Source: Chloroflexota bacterium (GTDB lineage: Bacteria; Chloroflexota; Anaerolineae; SpSt-313). Taken from it: 64,000 nt of DNA. Position 1 is the first letter of the stretch. The number at the start of each line of letters is the position of its first letter. Below the pieces are notes generated by a model. It was not told where the DNA came from. It made no database searches and worked only from the letters and a program-made list of their open reading frames with translations. Made by a program: the position numbers and the translations under genes. The DNA lies in contig JAKPJZ010000119.1 of NCBI GenBank assembly GCA_029553955.1, positions 1 to 64,000 on the forward strand, in the 5' to 3' direction. Shown piece by piece: positions 27,823 through 37,252 of this stretch.

Positions 27823-27876
27823 CTTCGTCGGCGTGGGTTTGCCGCTCTGGGCCTCTTTGTGTAGACGGGGGTAGCC

Positions 27877-30432
27877 ATGCGCAAAGGGTTGCTGACGCTC
27901 GTCGTCCTGCTTGCCGTGCTCCTCGCCGGGTGCGCGCCGGCCACCGCCCCGCAGAATGGCCCGCCCTTGGCGGTGTACTATGCCGGGCCAGAGGATGGGG
28001 TGCAGCAGGCGCTGGCGCTGGCCGGGCGCGAGGCGGGCTGGCAGGTCGTCGCCGACGCGGCGCAGGCCGAGGTGCTCGTCCTCAACGGGCGCGTTCCCGA
28101 TGCGCCGGCGTTGGCGGCACGGGTGCAGGCCGGGGCGGGGCTGGTGCTGTTCCTGGGCCCCGAGATCGACGCGGCGCAGGCGAGCGCGCTGCTGGGCCAG
28201 CCGGTGACCCTGGCGCCCCAGAGCGCGCCGCTGAGCCTGACCGACGCCCCCGGCGTGCAGGATGCGCTGCTGAGAGAGATCGTCTGGAACAGCGCGCCGC
28301 AGGTGCGCGAGCGCGTGCTGCTGGAGGGGAGCGGCCTCGAGCCCCTGGTGGTGGGCTTTGAGGATGGCTCGCTCGTGCTGGGGCGGGCGACGGTGGGCCG
28401 GGGGCGGGCCTACGTCGTGGCGGCCTACCTTGGCGCAGCCAACCCGCAGATGCAGGAGTGGGGCTACTGTACCTACCTGGTCTACCATCTGGCCGAGCGC
28501 GCCGCCGGCCACACGCCCCTCTCCTACGCCAGCTATGCCGGCTCGCCCGTGCCCCACGCCGCCGAACAGCGCCTGCTCTACATCCTGCTCGCGGCGATGC
28601 TGGCCAGCACGGGGCTCATCTTCTGGGCGGTGCGCCGCTACAGCCAGGCGCACCCCGAGGGCCTCGACTCACTGCTCTCGAGCCGCGAGGCCTTCAAGGC
28701 GCGCCAGGCTTCCACCGCGTGGGAGGAGGTCGGTTTTCACCGGCCGCTGGGCGGCTTCCTCTTTGCCTTCGGCCTGGGGCTGATCCTCTTTGTGCCGCTG
28801 ATCATCTACCAGAACATCATCCTGCCGGTGTACATCCTGCCCTCGGCGCAGGCGCTGGGCATGTGGGGCCGCGTGACCCAGTTCTTTAGCTTCCTGTGGC
28901 AGCTCTTCGACATGGGCACCTCGGTGGCGCTGGTCAAGTTCTTTGCCGAGCACCGCGTCGACGACCCGCGCAAAGGCATCCAGTACGTGCAGGTCTTTGT
29001 GTGGTGGCAGGCGCTGTCGGGCGCGGTGCAGGTGGCGGGCGTCATCTTTGTGGCGGGCACCTTCCTGCCGCGCACGGCCTATGCCCTCTACGCCTGGAGC
29101 ATCATCATCCACGCGCTGATCCAGTTGCCGGGCTTTTACGAGGTCTTTCGCCACGCCCTCATCGGCTGGCAACGCTTCGACTATGGGCAGATCCTCGACC
29201 TGGCCCTGACGGCCTTCCTGCCCATGGTCACCCAGCCGCTGCTGGTGATAGTGATGATTGCCTGGGGCCGCGCCAACCCGACCTTTGGCGCCTCCATGGG
29301 CGGGCTGTTGGGCCTGGGGCTCGCGGCCTATGCCACGCAGCTCTTGTCCTTCCTGATGGGGTTCCTGCTCTACCGGCGGTTGGGCTATCGTGCCCGCCTG
29401 CTCTTCATGGCCCATTTTGACTGGCGCACCGTCGTCAGCGCCTTCCGCTTCGGCACCTTCGAGATGCTCGGCGCCATCGCCTGGGCCATCGGCGAGGCGC
29501 TGGTCATCCTCATCACCCAGATGCGGCTGATCAACTACAACGAGGTCTGGGGCAACTGGACCCTGGCCGCCAACTTTGTCACGGCCTACACTATCCTGCA
29601 GGTGCTCTACGCCAACCTGATGCCAGGCATATCGGAAGCCATCTCACACGGCTACAAGCGCCTCTCGCAATACTATACCGCCATGGGCTACAAGTGGGGC
29701 GCCATGATCAGCGCCTTTGTGGGGGCGGTGCTGCTGGCGGTGGCCGACCGCTTCATTCTGGGCGCCAGCGGCCCCGAGTTCGTGCGCGCGGCCACCTATG
29801 CCGTGCCACTCATCCTCTGGGGCGTGATCCAGTTCGGTTCGTGGATGGCCGACGAGGTGCAAAAGGGCGCCAACCGGCCTTACCTGCGCTCGGTGATGAC
29901 CACTCTGGAGCAGGTGATCCGCATCGTCCTGGCGCTGGTGCTGGTGGTGCGCTGGCAAATCTCCGGCCTGATCGCCGCCTATTTCGTGGGCCTGCTGACC
30001 AAGGTGCTGCTGTCGTACGCCATCGACCACCGCCTGTGCTTCCCGCACCGCTACTACGCCTGGCAGTCGCTCGCGGCACCGGCGCTGGCCGGCGCGGCGC
30101 ATTTCGCCGTGCTGCGCTGGGTGACGGGCCTTATCTGGCGTGGCGACCAGGTCACCTCGATCATCATCCTCCTCGTCGGGCTGCTGCCGTCGCTGCCACT
30201 CTTCGCCTTCCTCTTCGGCCTGGCCGGCGGCTGGGACGACGACACCCTGGCCGAGGTGCGCCAGTCGGTGAACCTGACGAGCTTTGCGCGGCCGCTGGCC
30301 TGGCTCTTCTGGGCAGCGACGGCGCTCGGCGCGCGCATCAGCCCGCTGCACGGGCGCTTCCCCATCACCATCCGCGCGGCGGCGGTGGAGGAGGCCGCGG
30401 CGCTCACGGCACAGCGGGTGCGCCTGGCATAG
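27877..30432 (+). CDS. Lipoprotein-like domain fused to MOP-type flippase membrane domain
   Basis: 851 residues. The N terminus is a lipoprotein signal (VLLAGCA near residues 15-21) followed by about 190 soluble residues predicted outside the membrane. A hydrophobic helix near 230-250 is followed by about a dozen membrane helices up to 810, in the style of polysaccharide or lipid II flippases (RfbX/MurJ/MATE superfamily): QLFDMGTSVALVKFFAEHR, then repeated long hydrophobic blocks. An export lipoprotein domain on a flippase is unusual. It may move a lipid-linked glycan and sense it outside. Lipidation could fail if the signal is used as a simple membrane anchor. Substrate unknown. Confidence 0.65.
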   Translation: MRKGLLTLVVLLAVLLAGCAPATAPQNGPPLAVYYAGPEDGVQQALALAGREAGWQVVADAAQAEVLVLNGRVPDAPALAARVQAGAGLVLFLGPEIDAAQASALLGQPVTLAPQSAPLSLTDAPGVQDALLREIVWNSAPQVRERVLLEGSGLEPLVVGFEDGSLVLGRATVGRGRAYVVAAYLGAANPQMQEWGYCTYLVYHLAERAAGHTPLSYASYAGSPVPHAAEQRLLYILLAAMLASTGLIFWAVRRYSQAHPEGLDSLLSSREAFKARQASTAWEEVGFHRPLGGFLFAFGLGLILFVPLIIYQNIILPVYILPSAQALGMWGRVTQFFSFLWQLFDMGTSVALVKFFAEHRVDDPRKGIQYVQVFVWWQALSGAVQVAGVIFVAGTFLPRTAYALYAWSIIIHALIQLPGFYEVFRHALIGWQRFDYGQILDLALTAFLPMVTQPLLVIVMIAWGRANPTFGASMGGLLGLGLAAYATQLLSFLMGFLLYRRLGYRARLLFMAHFDWRTVVSAFRFGTFEMLGAIAWAIGEALVILITQMRLINYNEVWGNWTLAANFVTAYTILQVLYANLMPGISEAISHGYKRLSQYYTAMGYKWGAMISAFVGAVLLAVADRFILGASGPEFVRAATYAVPLILWGVIQFGSWMADEVQKGANRPYLRSVMTTLEQVIRIVLALVLVVRWQISGLIAAYFVGLLTKVLLSYAIDHRLCFPHRYYAWQSLAAPALAGAAHFAVLRWVTGLIWRGDQVTSIIILLVGLLPSLPLFAFLFGLAGGWDDDTLAEVRQSVNLTSFARPLAWLFWAATALGARISPLHGRFPITIRAAAVEEAAALTAQRVRLA

Positions 30433-30524
30433 CCCGACACGCTGTGCACTAGCCCAGGAGCACGCCCCAGAGCTGCCGGTGACCGGGTTACCCGCTTCGT
30501 ACGAGTCCGTGCCGGCCCCTTATT

Positions 30525-30600
30525 GGGGGGTGATGATGGACCGGCGAGGTATGGCGGCCCCGCGGGGCCGCCATACCTCGCCGGTCCATCATCACCCCCC
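30525..30600. repeat. Long perfect palindrome P5 (76 bp)
   Basis: Arms of 38 bases meet without a loop at 30562/30563 in CCCCG|CGGGG, no mismatch. The outer end reads GGGGGGTGATGATGG. Flank A is on the left (30480-30524; CCGCTTCGTACGAG) and flank B on the right (30601-30665; GCCGGGGCCAGCGGAGC). Confidence 0.95.
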
Positions 30601-30708
30601 GTTCCCGGTTAGCGCCGGGGCCAGCGGAGCAGATGCCCGGCGAAACCCCGGGTTGTCGGCGCCTTGGTGGTATAGCCTCAACTCAGCGCTATCCCTCTCA
30701 TCATGTGG

Positions 30709-30714
30709 TATAAT
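30709..30714 (+). promoter_or_regulatory. -10 box before the transglutaminase-like gene
   Basis: TATAAT at 30709-30714, 38 bases before the GTG start. No clear -35 box at 16-18 bases. Confidence 0.5.
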
Positions 30715-30751
30715 GGGTACGTCAACTACCGGTCAACCCAGGGAGACGAGT

Positions 30752-31390
30752 GTGGAAGCACAGGGTTTTGAAGCGTTACTGAACCGTGAAGAGCGGGCGC
30801 TGCTCGCCACGTTCACCACCCCCGCCGGCATCCAGGCCTTCCTCGACGGCATCGCCTACAGCACCGAACCCATCTACCGCTGTCCGTTGCGCGTATTGCG
30901 CGAGCGCACTGGGCACTGCTTCGATGGCGCGCTCTTTGCTGCGGCGATGCTGCGGCGCCTCGGCCAGCGGCCGCTGATCGTCGACATGCTGCCCAACGAG
31001 CGCGACGACGACCACGTGCTCGCGGTCTACCGCGTCGACGGCTATTGGGGCGCCGTGGCCAAGTCGAACTTTGCCGGGCTGCGCTACCGCGAGCCGGTGT
31101 ACCGCAGCCTGCGCGAGCTGATCATGTCGTACTTTGAGGTGTACTTTAACGTCAACGGCGAAAAGACGCTGCGCGGCTACACCACGCCGCTGGACCTTTC
31201 GGCCTTTGACGCCCGCGACTGGCTGGCCAGCGACGAGCCGCTGGAGGCAATCGCCGACCGGCTCGGTGAAATACGCCACTTTTCGCTGCTGACGCCGGCC
31301 ATGGTCGCGCGGCTGGCGCCGGTCGATGTGCGCTCGTACCAGGCCGGCCTGCAGGGCAGCAACCCGGCGGGTCTGTTCAAGCTCGAATAG
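30752..31390 (+). CDS. Transglutaminase/papain-like protein
   Basis: 212 residues. TGHCFDGALFAAAML (cysteine near residue 52), RDDDHVLAVYR (histidine near 85) and WGAVAKSNFAGLRYR suggest the Cys-His-Asp/Asn order of transglutaminase-like proteins. No signal peptide, so cytoplasmic. The GTG start at 30752 has GGGAG upstream and matches the TATAAT at 30709. The function of this family in bacteria is not known. The hairpin array begins directly at its stop codon. Confidence 0.65.
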   Translation: MEAQGFEALLNREERALLATFTTPAGIQAFLDGIAYSTEPIYRCPLRVLRERTGHCFDGALFAAAMLRRLGQRPLIVDMLPNERDDDHVLAVYRVDGYWGAVAKSNFAGLRYREPVYRSLRELIMSYFEVYFNVNGEKTLRGYTTPLDLSAFDARDWLASDEPLEAIADRLGEIRHFSLLTPAMVARLAPVDVRSYQAGLQGSNPAGLFKLE

Positions 31391-31996
31391 CCGGAGTCCC
31401 GAACTTGTTCGGGCTCGGGGAACAGCCCGGGCCGGAGCCCCGAACAAGTTCGGGGCCGGGGAACGCGCGGCCGGAGCCCCGAACTTGTTCGGGGCCGGGG
31501 AACGCGCGGCCGGAGCCCCGAACTTGTTCGGGGCCGGGGAACGCCCCAACAAGCTGGGGAGTCCGGGTCGGAGTCCCGAACTTGTTCGGGACCAGGGGAA
31601 CGCCCCAACAAGCTGGGGAGTCCGGGCCGGAGTCCCGAACTTGTTCGGGGCCGGGGAACGCGCGGCCGGAGCCCCGAACTTGTTCGGGGCCGGGGAACAG
31701 TCCGGGCCGGAGTCCCGAACTTGTTCGGGGCCGGGGAACGCGCGGCCGGAGCCCCGAACTTGTTCGGGACCAGGGGAACGCGCGGCCGGAGCCCCGAACT
31801 TGTTCGGGACCAGGGGAACGCCCCAACAAGCTGGGGAGTCCGGGCCGGAGTCCCGAACTTGTTCGGGACCAGGGGAACGCCCCAACAAGTTGGGGAGTCC
31901 GGGTCGGAGTCCCGAACTTGTTCGGGGCCGGGGGAACAGCCCGGGCCGGAGTCCCGAACCTGTTCGGGCTCGGGGAACGCCCCAACAAGTTGGGGG
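31391..31996. repeat. Array of 13 CCCGAACTTGTTCGGG hairpins with interspersed CCCCAACAAG hairpins
   Basis: Thirteen A units carry the 16-base hairpin CCCGAACTTGTTCGGG or a close variant. Between them only a few linkers occur: a six-base GCGCGG type, an ACAGCCCGGGC type, and a longer type holding a second hairpin CCCCAACAAGCTGGGG (five copies). The order of linkers is irregular, so units were copied in blocks. All six frames are open here because of the composition, which is not evidence of coding. It is not a CRISPR: the linkers are not unique spacers. Confidence 0.9.
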
Positions 31997-32010
31997 GGGT
32001 TGGGGGCAGC

Positions 32011-32580
32011 GTGGGCGTCTACGAGTTGTTGCATAGCTGGGCGCTGTGGGGCGGGCGGGGGCGCACCGCCGGACGGGCGCGCGGGCGCGTGCTGGAGCTG
32101 GGCGTCGGCGGGGGCGCCAACCTGCCGCACTATGGCCAACCGCGCTGCATGGTGGGTGTGGACCCCAGCCCCGAGGCGCTCTGCCATGCGCGCGAGCAGG
32201 CCGGCGCGCTGCGCTTCCCCGTGGCGCTGGTGCGTGCCCGCGCCGAGGCGCTGCCCTTCGCCGCGCAGCAGTTCGACACCGTGGTGGGTACGCTCGTCTT
32301 CTGCTCGGTGGCCGACCCTGCGACGGCCCTGGTCGAGGTGCGGCGCGTGCTGGCGCCGGCAGGCGAGCTGCGCCTGGTGGAGCACATCCTGCCCGCGCGT
32401 GGCGCCCTCCGGTTCCTCGTTGGCCTCATCGCCCCCCTCTGGTTCCGCTTCAGCCGCGAGTGCCGCCTCGATCGTGAGACGCCCCAGACGGTGCTTGCCG
32501 CCGGCCGGTCGCTCCGCGAGCTGCGCGACCATGCCGGCGGCGTGGTCGTCGAGTTGGTCGCCGAGCGCAGCGAAGGGTAA
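32011..32580 (+). CDS. Class I SAM-dependent methyltransferase (UbiE/methyltransferase-11 type)
   Basis: 189 residues. Motif I VLELGVGGGANLPHY is near residues 28-42, the acidic motif II GVDPSPEAL near 52-60, and FDTVVGTLVFCSVADP near 88-103. The C-terminal FSRECRLDRETPQTV fits the substrate-loop region of phospholipid- and quinone-type methyltransferases. The start is GTG at 32011, just past the hairpin array; the frame is open into the array, but translation from there would give only repeat peptide. The ribosome-binding site is weak (a G-run). Substrate unknown. Confidence 0.75.
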   Translation: MGVYELLHSWALWGGRGRTAGRARGRVLELGVGGGANLPHYGQPRCMVGVDPSPEALCHAREQAGALRFPVALVRARAEALPFAAQQFDTVVGTLVFCSVADPATALVEVRRVLAPAGELRLVEHILPARGALRFLVGLIAPLWFRFSRECRLDRETPQTVLAAGRSLRELRDHAGGVVVELVAERSEG

Positions 32581-32698
32581 CGAGGCAACCACCAAGAGCA
32601 CAAAGGATAAACGCGGGGTTTGGGCGGGTTGCAGCGGAGCTCAGTGCCCGGCTATCACCAGGACGCTGACCGTGACGAGTTGTTGCTCAACTAGGCTG

Positions 32699-34504
32699 CT
32701 AGCCGACGAGGGCCTCCAGCCGATCGACGAGGCCGGCGAGCACGGCAAAGGCGGCCTCGACGGGCTGGGTCGTGGCCATGTCGACGCCGGCGAGCTTGAG
32801 CGCGTCGAGCGGGTAGAGCGAGCTGCCGGCGCTGAGAAAGCGCACATAGGCCTCGGCGGCGCCGGGGGTGCCGGCCAGGATGCGCTGCGAGAGGGCATTG
32901 GCCGCCGAGATGCCGGTGGCGTACTGGTAGACATAGTAGTCGCTGTAGAGGTGACTGAACGTGGCCCAGGTGATGCCCACGCGCGGGCGGTCGATGGACA
33001 TCTCGCCGCCATAGCTCTCGGCAAAGAGGTCGGCCATGCGCTCGATCATCAAGTCGGCCGCGAGGCCCTCGCCGCGCTCGACACGTTCGTGCATCTCGAG
33101 CTCGAAGCGGGCCAGGGTGGGCATGATGAACAAGTAGCGGTGGAAATTCGACATGGCCTCTTCGATCACAGCCACCTGGAAGGCCGGGTCGGGGTTCGTC
33201 GCCAGCAGGTGGGCGCGCAGCATGGCCTGGTGAAAGTTGGAGGCCACTTCGGCCAGGAAGAGGGCATAGTCGGTGTAGATCATCGGCTGGGTGCGCCAGG
33301 TGAGGTACGAGTGCATCGAGTGGCCGAGCTCGTGGGCCAGGGTCGAGACGCTTTCGAGCGTGCCGTCGTAGGTCATCATGATAAAGGGGGAGGTGCCCGG
33401 CGAGCCGTAGGAGAAAGCGCCGGCCATCTTGCCCTGGTTGGGGCAGAGGTCGACCCAGCGCTCTTCGAGGCAGCCGCGGCGCAGGGTGGCGGCATACTCG
33501 GCGCCGAGCGGGGCCAGGGCCTGCGCGATCCACGCGACAGCCTGAGCATAGCCCACCTCGGGCTTGCCCGGCACCAGGGGTGCCCAGATGTCGTAGGGGT
33601 GCAGCGTGTCGACCGCGAGCGCGCGGCGGCGCAACGCCCAGTAGCGGTGCCAGGTGGGCAGGTGGCGACGAAAGACGTCGCTGAGGTTGTGGAACACTTC
33701 GAGCGGGATGTTGTGCTCAAAGAGCGAGGCGGCGAGGGTGGATGGGTGGTGCCGCACGCGCATGGCAAAGACATTCTGCCGCAGCGACGTGGCCAGGTTG
33801 TTGGCCAGGGTATTCCTGAAGGCCAGGTAGGTATCGGTATAGTGCTCCCAAGCAGTGCGCCGCGCCTCGCGGTCGGGGCCCGAGAGGATGGTGTCGAGCG
33901 TGCCCTGCGTCACCTTGACCGGCGTGCCGTCGGCGGCGCGCGCCGGGGCGAAGCGGAAATCGGCATCGGCCAGCGTGCTGGCGGTAGTAGAGGTGCCGGC
34001 AAAGGGGTCGACCAGCAGCCCCAGCACCTCCTCGACCTCGCCTGAACGCAGGTGGGGCGCCTTGCGCAGGAGGTCGGCGACAGAGTGGGCGTAGACGGCC
34101 AGGCGCGGCTCCTCCTGCAGCCAGCGCGCGAGGGTGGCCTGGCCGATGGCGAGGAGCTCGGGCTCGACAAAGGCGGCCGCGGCCCGCGCCTGACCGACCA
34201 GCCCCATGGCCCGGCCCTGCAGCGCGGCCGCGGCTTGGTCGGCGGTATCGACGCTGTAGGACATGCGGGCGTAGAAGACCAGCTTGCCGACACGGCGCGC
34301 CAGGCCATCGCGCGCGGCCAGGGCATCGGCCAAGACGGCGGCCGACTCGCCCAGGCGGCCCTGGAAGCGGGCCAGGCCGGGCAGGGCCGCGGCGATGGCC
34401 GCGTACTCGGCCTCCCAGGCGGCGGGGGAGGGGTAGACGCTCTCGGCGTTCCAGGTGTGCTCGCGCGCGACCTCGCTGCGTGGTGGGATGGATATACTGG
34501 ACAC
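32699..34504 (-). CDS. pepF: Oligoendopeptidase F, M3B metallopeptidase
   Basis: 601 residues, the usual PepF length. The zinc motif HELGHSMHSYL lies near residues 389-399, with the second glutamate region LFLAEVASNFHQAM about 25 residues later; the family-typical MMTYDGTLESVSTLAHE precedes it. It cleaves short peptides in the cytoplasm. An ATG at 34510 touches the GGAGGAG directly, so the in-frame GTG six bases later (34504) is the better start. The last residues are encoded just left of a short remnant of the CAAAG repeat. Confidence 0.9.
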   Translation of the reverse strand: MSSISIPPRSEVAREHTWNAESVYPSPAAWEAEYAAIAAALPGLARFQGRLGESAAVLADALAARDGLARRVGKLVFYARMSYSVDTADQAAAALQGRAMGLVGQARAAAAFVEPELLAIGQATLARWLQEEPRLAVYAHSVADLLRKAPHLRSGEVEEVLGLLVDPFAGTSTTASTLADADFRFAPARAADGTPVKVTQGTLDTILSGPDREARRTAWEHYTDTYLAFRNTLANNLATSLRQNVFAMRVRHHPSTLAASLFEHNIPLEVFHNLSDVFRRHLPTWHRYWALRRRALAVDTLHPYDIWAPLVPGKPEVGYAQAVAWIAQALAPLGAEYAATLRRGCLEERWVDLCPNQGKMAGAFSYGSPGTSPFIMMTYDGTLESVSTLAHELGHSMHSYLTWRTQPMIYTDYALFLAEVASNFHQAMLRAHLLATNPDPAFQVAVIEEAMSNFHRYLFIMPTLARFELEMHERVERGEGLAADLMIERMADLFAESYGGEMSIDRPRVGITWATFSHLYSDYYVYQYATGISAANALSQRILAGTPGAAEAYVRFLSAGSSLYPLDALKLAGVDMATTQPVEAAFAVLAGLVDRLEALVG

Positions 34505-34589
34505 GATCATCTCCTCCGGGCATTGCTGCTCGTTGGGCATCTTACACCCGTTGCAACGGTTTCGCAAGCGCTGTCGACAACGCTACCCG

Positions 34590-34660
34590 GGTCCCATGCT
34601 TCGCGCTACCTGGGTTGGGAGCCGGGTGGCAGCGGAGCGGAATAGTCGGCTATGGCCCGA
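34590..34660. repeat. Flanks of the long-palindrome family without the palindrome
   Basis: CCATGCTTCGCGCTACCTGGG (flank A type) is followed within a few bases by GAGCCGGGTGGCAGCGGAG (flank B type). In P2, P3, P5 and P7 the same two parts stand on either side of the palindrome. This looks like an empty or collapsed copy. Confidence 0.55.
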
Positions 34661-34690
34661 GCGGGTGCGGGTCTTGCATGCAACCCCTGC

Positions 34691-34847
34691 CAGCGCTTGG
34701 CCCCCCTACCGTTCCCCCGTCGCGGAGGAATGGGGTTGCGTCTCCGGGGTCTGCCGGCGTGAAACACGACGAATGGGCGGCGCTGCGCGTCGGAAGCCAA
34801 CCTAATTCCCCCGCGACGGGGGAACGGTAGGGGGGCCAAACGCTGCG
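34691..34847. repeat. CCCCGTCGCGGGGGAATT-type inverted repeat
   Basis: Left arm from CAGCGCTTGGCCCCCCTACC and right arm ending GGTAGGGGGGCCAAACGCTG are near-complementary over about 45 bases. A relative is nested in the element at 9499-9835. The surrounding 34505-34926 stretch contains no supported gene. Confidence 0.85.
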
Positions 34848-34926
34848 CAACGGAGTCGCCCGTCAATTGCGGCGCGGCCCGGATTGTTGCCAGGAAGCCT
34901 GATCGTCGCCCATGGAAATCGATGCA

Positions 34927-36153
34927 TCATTTGGTGGCGCGCTGGGCTTTCTGCAGCGCCAGCTCGGGGTCGAGGCGGCCGGTGACGATGTCGCCAAAGG
35001 CCTCGGCCCAGACCTGATTGAGCTTGATGTAGAAGGGGGCCGGGTCCTGGGGGGGCACAAAGGCGTACTCGAGCGAGCTGCGCACGGCGGCAGCCAGGTC
35101 GGCGCCGGCCGTCTTGGCAAAGGCCTCGCCGTTGGCCACCGAGCGGCGCGCCGGGGCGAGGTGCGCCGGCACCTGGCGGCTGAGGAAATCGAGCCACTGC
35201 CAACAGAGCTCCGGATGCGCCGCCTTGGCCGAGATGGCGACCCCTTCGACCCGGGCCAGGGTGGCCTGGGTGCGCTCGCGGGGCAGCACGGCAACGCCCC
35301 AGTTGAGCTGGCCGTCGCCCGGCGCCGGGCGGGCCGAATAGTAGCCCGCCCACATGGCCACCTTGCCGGCGCCGACGCCGCCATAGATGCCGCGTTCGCC
35401 AAAGGCGTCGCGCGCCTCGAGGAGGTTGGCCGAGACGTCGTAGCGGAAGATCAGGTCGGCATACCACTGCAGCGCTTCGAGGGCCTCGGCATTGTCGAAG
35501 GTCAGGCGGCTGGGCTTGAGCCAGTCGTCGGCCAAGCGCCCGCCATGCTGCAGGATAAAGAGCCAGGGCTCCTCGGGCCAGAGGCCGGCGGCGTAGCCAT
35601 AGATGCCCCCGTACTGGTTGCGCAACTGCTGGGCGGCCTGCAAAAAGACATCCCAGGTCCAGCCGGCCTTGGGGTACGCCACGTTGCGCTCGTCGAAGAG
35701 GCCCTTGTTGTAGTACATGACGACGGGGTCGATGCCGAGGGGGAGCGCCCAGACCTTGCCCTCGCGGCTGAAGGCCTGCAGCGCCGGGGCGTACAGATCG
35801 TCCTTTTCGGCCAGCCAGCCATCGAGGCTGAGCAGATCGCCGCGCTCGAGCTGTGGCCCGAGGGGCAGCGAGACGACCAAGGTGTCGGCCTCGTCGGGGG
35901 TGAGGGCGGCCAGCGCCGCCTGCCGCCTGGGGAGGATGCGGACGGTCACAGTGGAGTGGCTGGCGCTGAAGGCCCGCGCCTGCGCTTCATAGTAGCCCAG
36001 CTCCTCGTCGAGGCAGGCAAAACTGATGCTCGCCGGCTGCGGCGTGGGCGTGGGCCGGCGGCAGCCGGGCAGGAGCAGGGCTGTGATCAGGCCCAGGATG
36101 GCCGCCGCGAGCATCAGGCACCTGGCTCTGCGCGTCTCCTTCACGTCGCACAT
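34927..36153 (-). CDS. ABC transporter sugar-binding lipoprotein (family 1)
   Basis: 408 residues. A signal peptide ends in a lipobox (ALLLPGC near residue 31), followed by a short Pro/Thr linker. The remainder fits family 1 extracellular solute-binding proteins such as UgpB/MalE: PLGIDPVVMYYNKGLFDE near 137-154 and a later KVAMWAGYYS strand. It would deliver an oligosaccharide or similar solute to an ABC permease, but no permease or ATPase gene is adjacent. The ATG at 36153 follows GGAGGAGGACGAC. It is divergent from rmlA. Confidence 0.85.
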   Translation of the reverse strand: MCDVKETRRARCLMLAAAILGLITALLLPGCRRPTPTPQPASISFACLDEELGYYEAQARAFSASHSTVTVRILPRRQAALAALTPDEADTLVVSLPLGPQLERGDLLSLDGWLAEKDDLYAPALQAFSREGKVWALPLGIDPVVMYYNKGLFDERNVAYPKAGWTWDVFLQAAQQLRNQYGGIYGYAAGLWPEEPWLFILQHGGRLADDWLKPSRLTFDNAEALEALQWYADLIFRYDVSANLLEARDAFGERGIYGGVGAGKVAMWAGYYSARPAPGDGQLNWGVAVLPRERTQATLARVEGVAISAKAAHPELCWQWLDFLSRQVPAHLAPARRSVANGEAFAKTAGADLAAAVRSSLEYAFVPPQDPAPFYIKLNQVWAEAFGDIVTGRLDPELALQKAQRATK

Positions 36154-36292
36154 GTCGTCCTCCTCCGCGGGCGGGTCTGCGGCCCCTGGGCTGCGTCGTC
36201 TATGCGATTATTCGACCCTGCTCGAGGACGGTGGAGCAAGAGTCGTGCCTATCGTGCAGGTGAGGCCGAGAGGCCTGCCTGTTCCTGAAGAG

Positions 36293-36321
36293 TTGGACGG
36301 GGCGAGGAATGTCCGTATAAT
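36293..36321 (+). promoter_or_regulatory. Promoter of rmlA
   Basis: TTGGAC (36293-36298), 17 bases, TATAAT (36316-36321), 39 bases before the ATG. Confidence 0.75.
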
Positions 36322-36359
36322 TGGCATGCGTGGCCCACCCCTTGAGGAGGAAGACGACC

Positions 36360-37247
36360 ATGAAAGGCATTATCCTGGCCGGCGGGCATGGCACGCGCCT
36401 GCGCCCGCTGACCCTCTCGATCAGCAAACAGTTGTTGCCCGTGTACGACAAGCCCATGATCTACTATCCCCTCTCGATGCTGATGCTGGCCGGCATCCGC
36501 GAGGTGCTGGTCATCAGCAGCCCCGAGGACCTGCCGGCCTTCCGGCGGCTGCTGGGCGACGGCAGCCAGTGGGGCATGCGTTTTGCTTACGCCGAGCAGG
36601 ATCAGCCGCGCGGCCTGGCCGATGCCTTTCGGGTGGGGCGCGAGTTTGTGGGGCGCGAGCCGGTGTGCCTGATCCTGGGCGACAACATCTTTTTCGGCCA
36701 CGGGCTGCCCGAAAAGCTGCGCGCGGCGGCGCAACTGACGAGCGGGGCACTGGTGTTCGCCTACCCGGTGCGCGACCCCGAGCGCTACGGCGTGGTCGAG
36801 TTCGACGGGCAGGGCCGCGCCCTGAGCATCGAGGAAAAGCCCCAGAAGCCGCGCTCGAACTATGTGGTGCCGGGGCTCTACTTCTACGATGGTCAGGTGA
36901 CCGAGTATGCGGCGTCGCTCACGCCGTCGGCGCGCGGCGAGCTGGAGATCACCGACCTCAACCAGCTCTACCTGCGCCGGGGCCAACTGCGGGTGGAGGC
37001 GCTGGGGCGCGGCGTGGCCTGGCTCGATGCGGGCACGCACGAGTCGCTCCTGCAGGCGGCCAATTTCGTGCAGGCGGTGGAGGAGCGGCAGGGGATGATG
37101 ATCTCGTGCCCCGAGGAGATTGCCTACCGCATGGGCTTTATCGGCAGCGCGCAACTGCGACACCTGGCCACACGCCTGGCGACGAACGGCTATGGCGCCT
37201 ATCTGCTGCACCTGCTTGATGATGGCAGTCAGGCAGGCCCACGCTGA
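36360..37247 (+). CDS. rmlA: Glucose-1-phosphate thymidylyltransferase
   Basis: 295 residues, the usual RmlA length. The signature [16 protein letters not shown] is at residues 3-18, followed by [28 protein letters not shown] (metal Asp) near 109, and [20 protein letters not shown] near 160-179. It makes dTDP-glucose from dTTP and glucose-1-phosphate, the first step to dTDP-rhamnose and other deoxysugars. No rmlB, C or D is nearby. Start at 36360 behind GAGGAGG, with a clear promoter. Confidence 0.93.
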   Translation: MKGIILAGGHGTRLRPLTLSISKQLLPVYDKPMIYYPLSMLMLAGIREVLVISSPEDLPAFRRLLGDGSQWGMRFAYAEQDQPRGLADAFRVGREFVGREPVCLILGDNIFFGHGLPEKLRAAAQLTSGALVFAYPVRDPERYGVVEFDGQGRALSIEEKPQKPRSNYVVPGLYFYDGQVTEYAASLTPSARGELEITDLNQLYLRRGQLRVEALGRGVAWLDAGTHESLLQAANFVQAVEERQGMMISCPEEIAYRMGFIGSAQLRHLATRLATNGYGAYLLHLLDDGSQAGPR

Positions 37248-37252
37248 GCCCG

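Noticed and set aside
31391-31996. Possible CRISPR array
   Set aside because: The parts between repeats are a few recurring linkers, not unique spacers, spacing is irregular, and no cas gene is present.
31326-32036. Long open frames through the hairpin array on both strands
   Set aside because: All six frames are open because the repeat lacks stop triplets; the predicted peptides are pure repeats without start signals.
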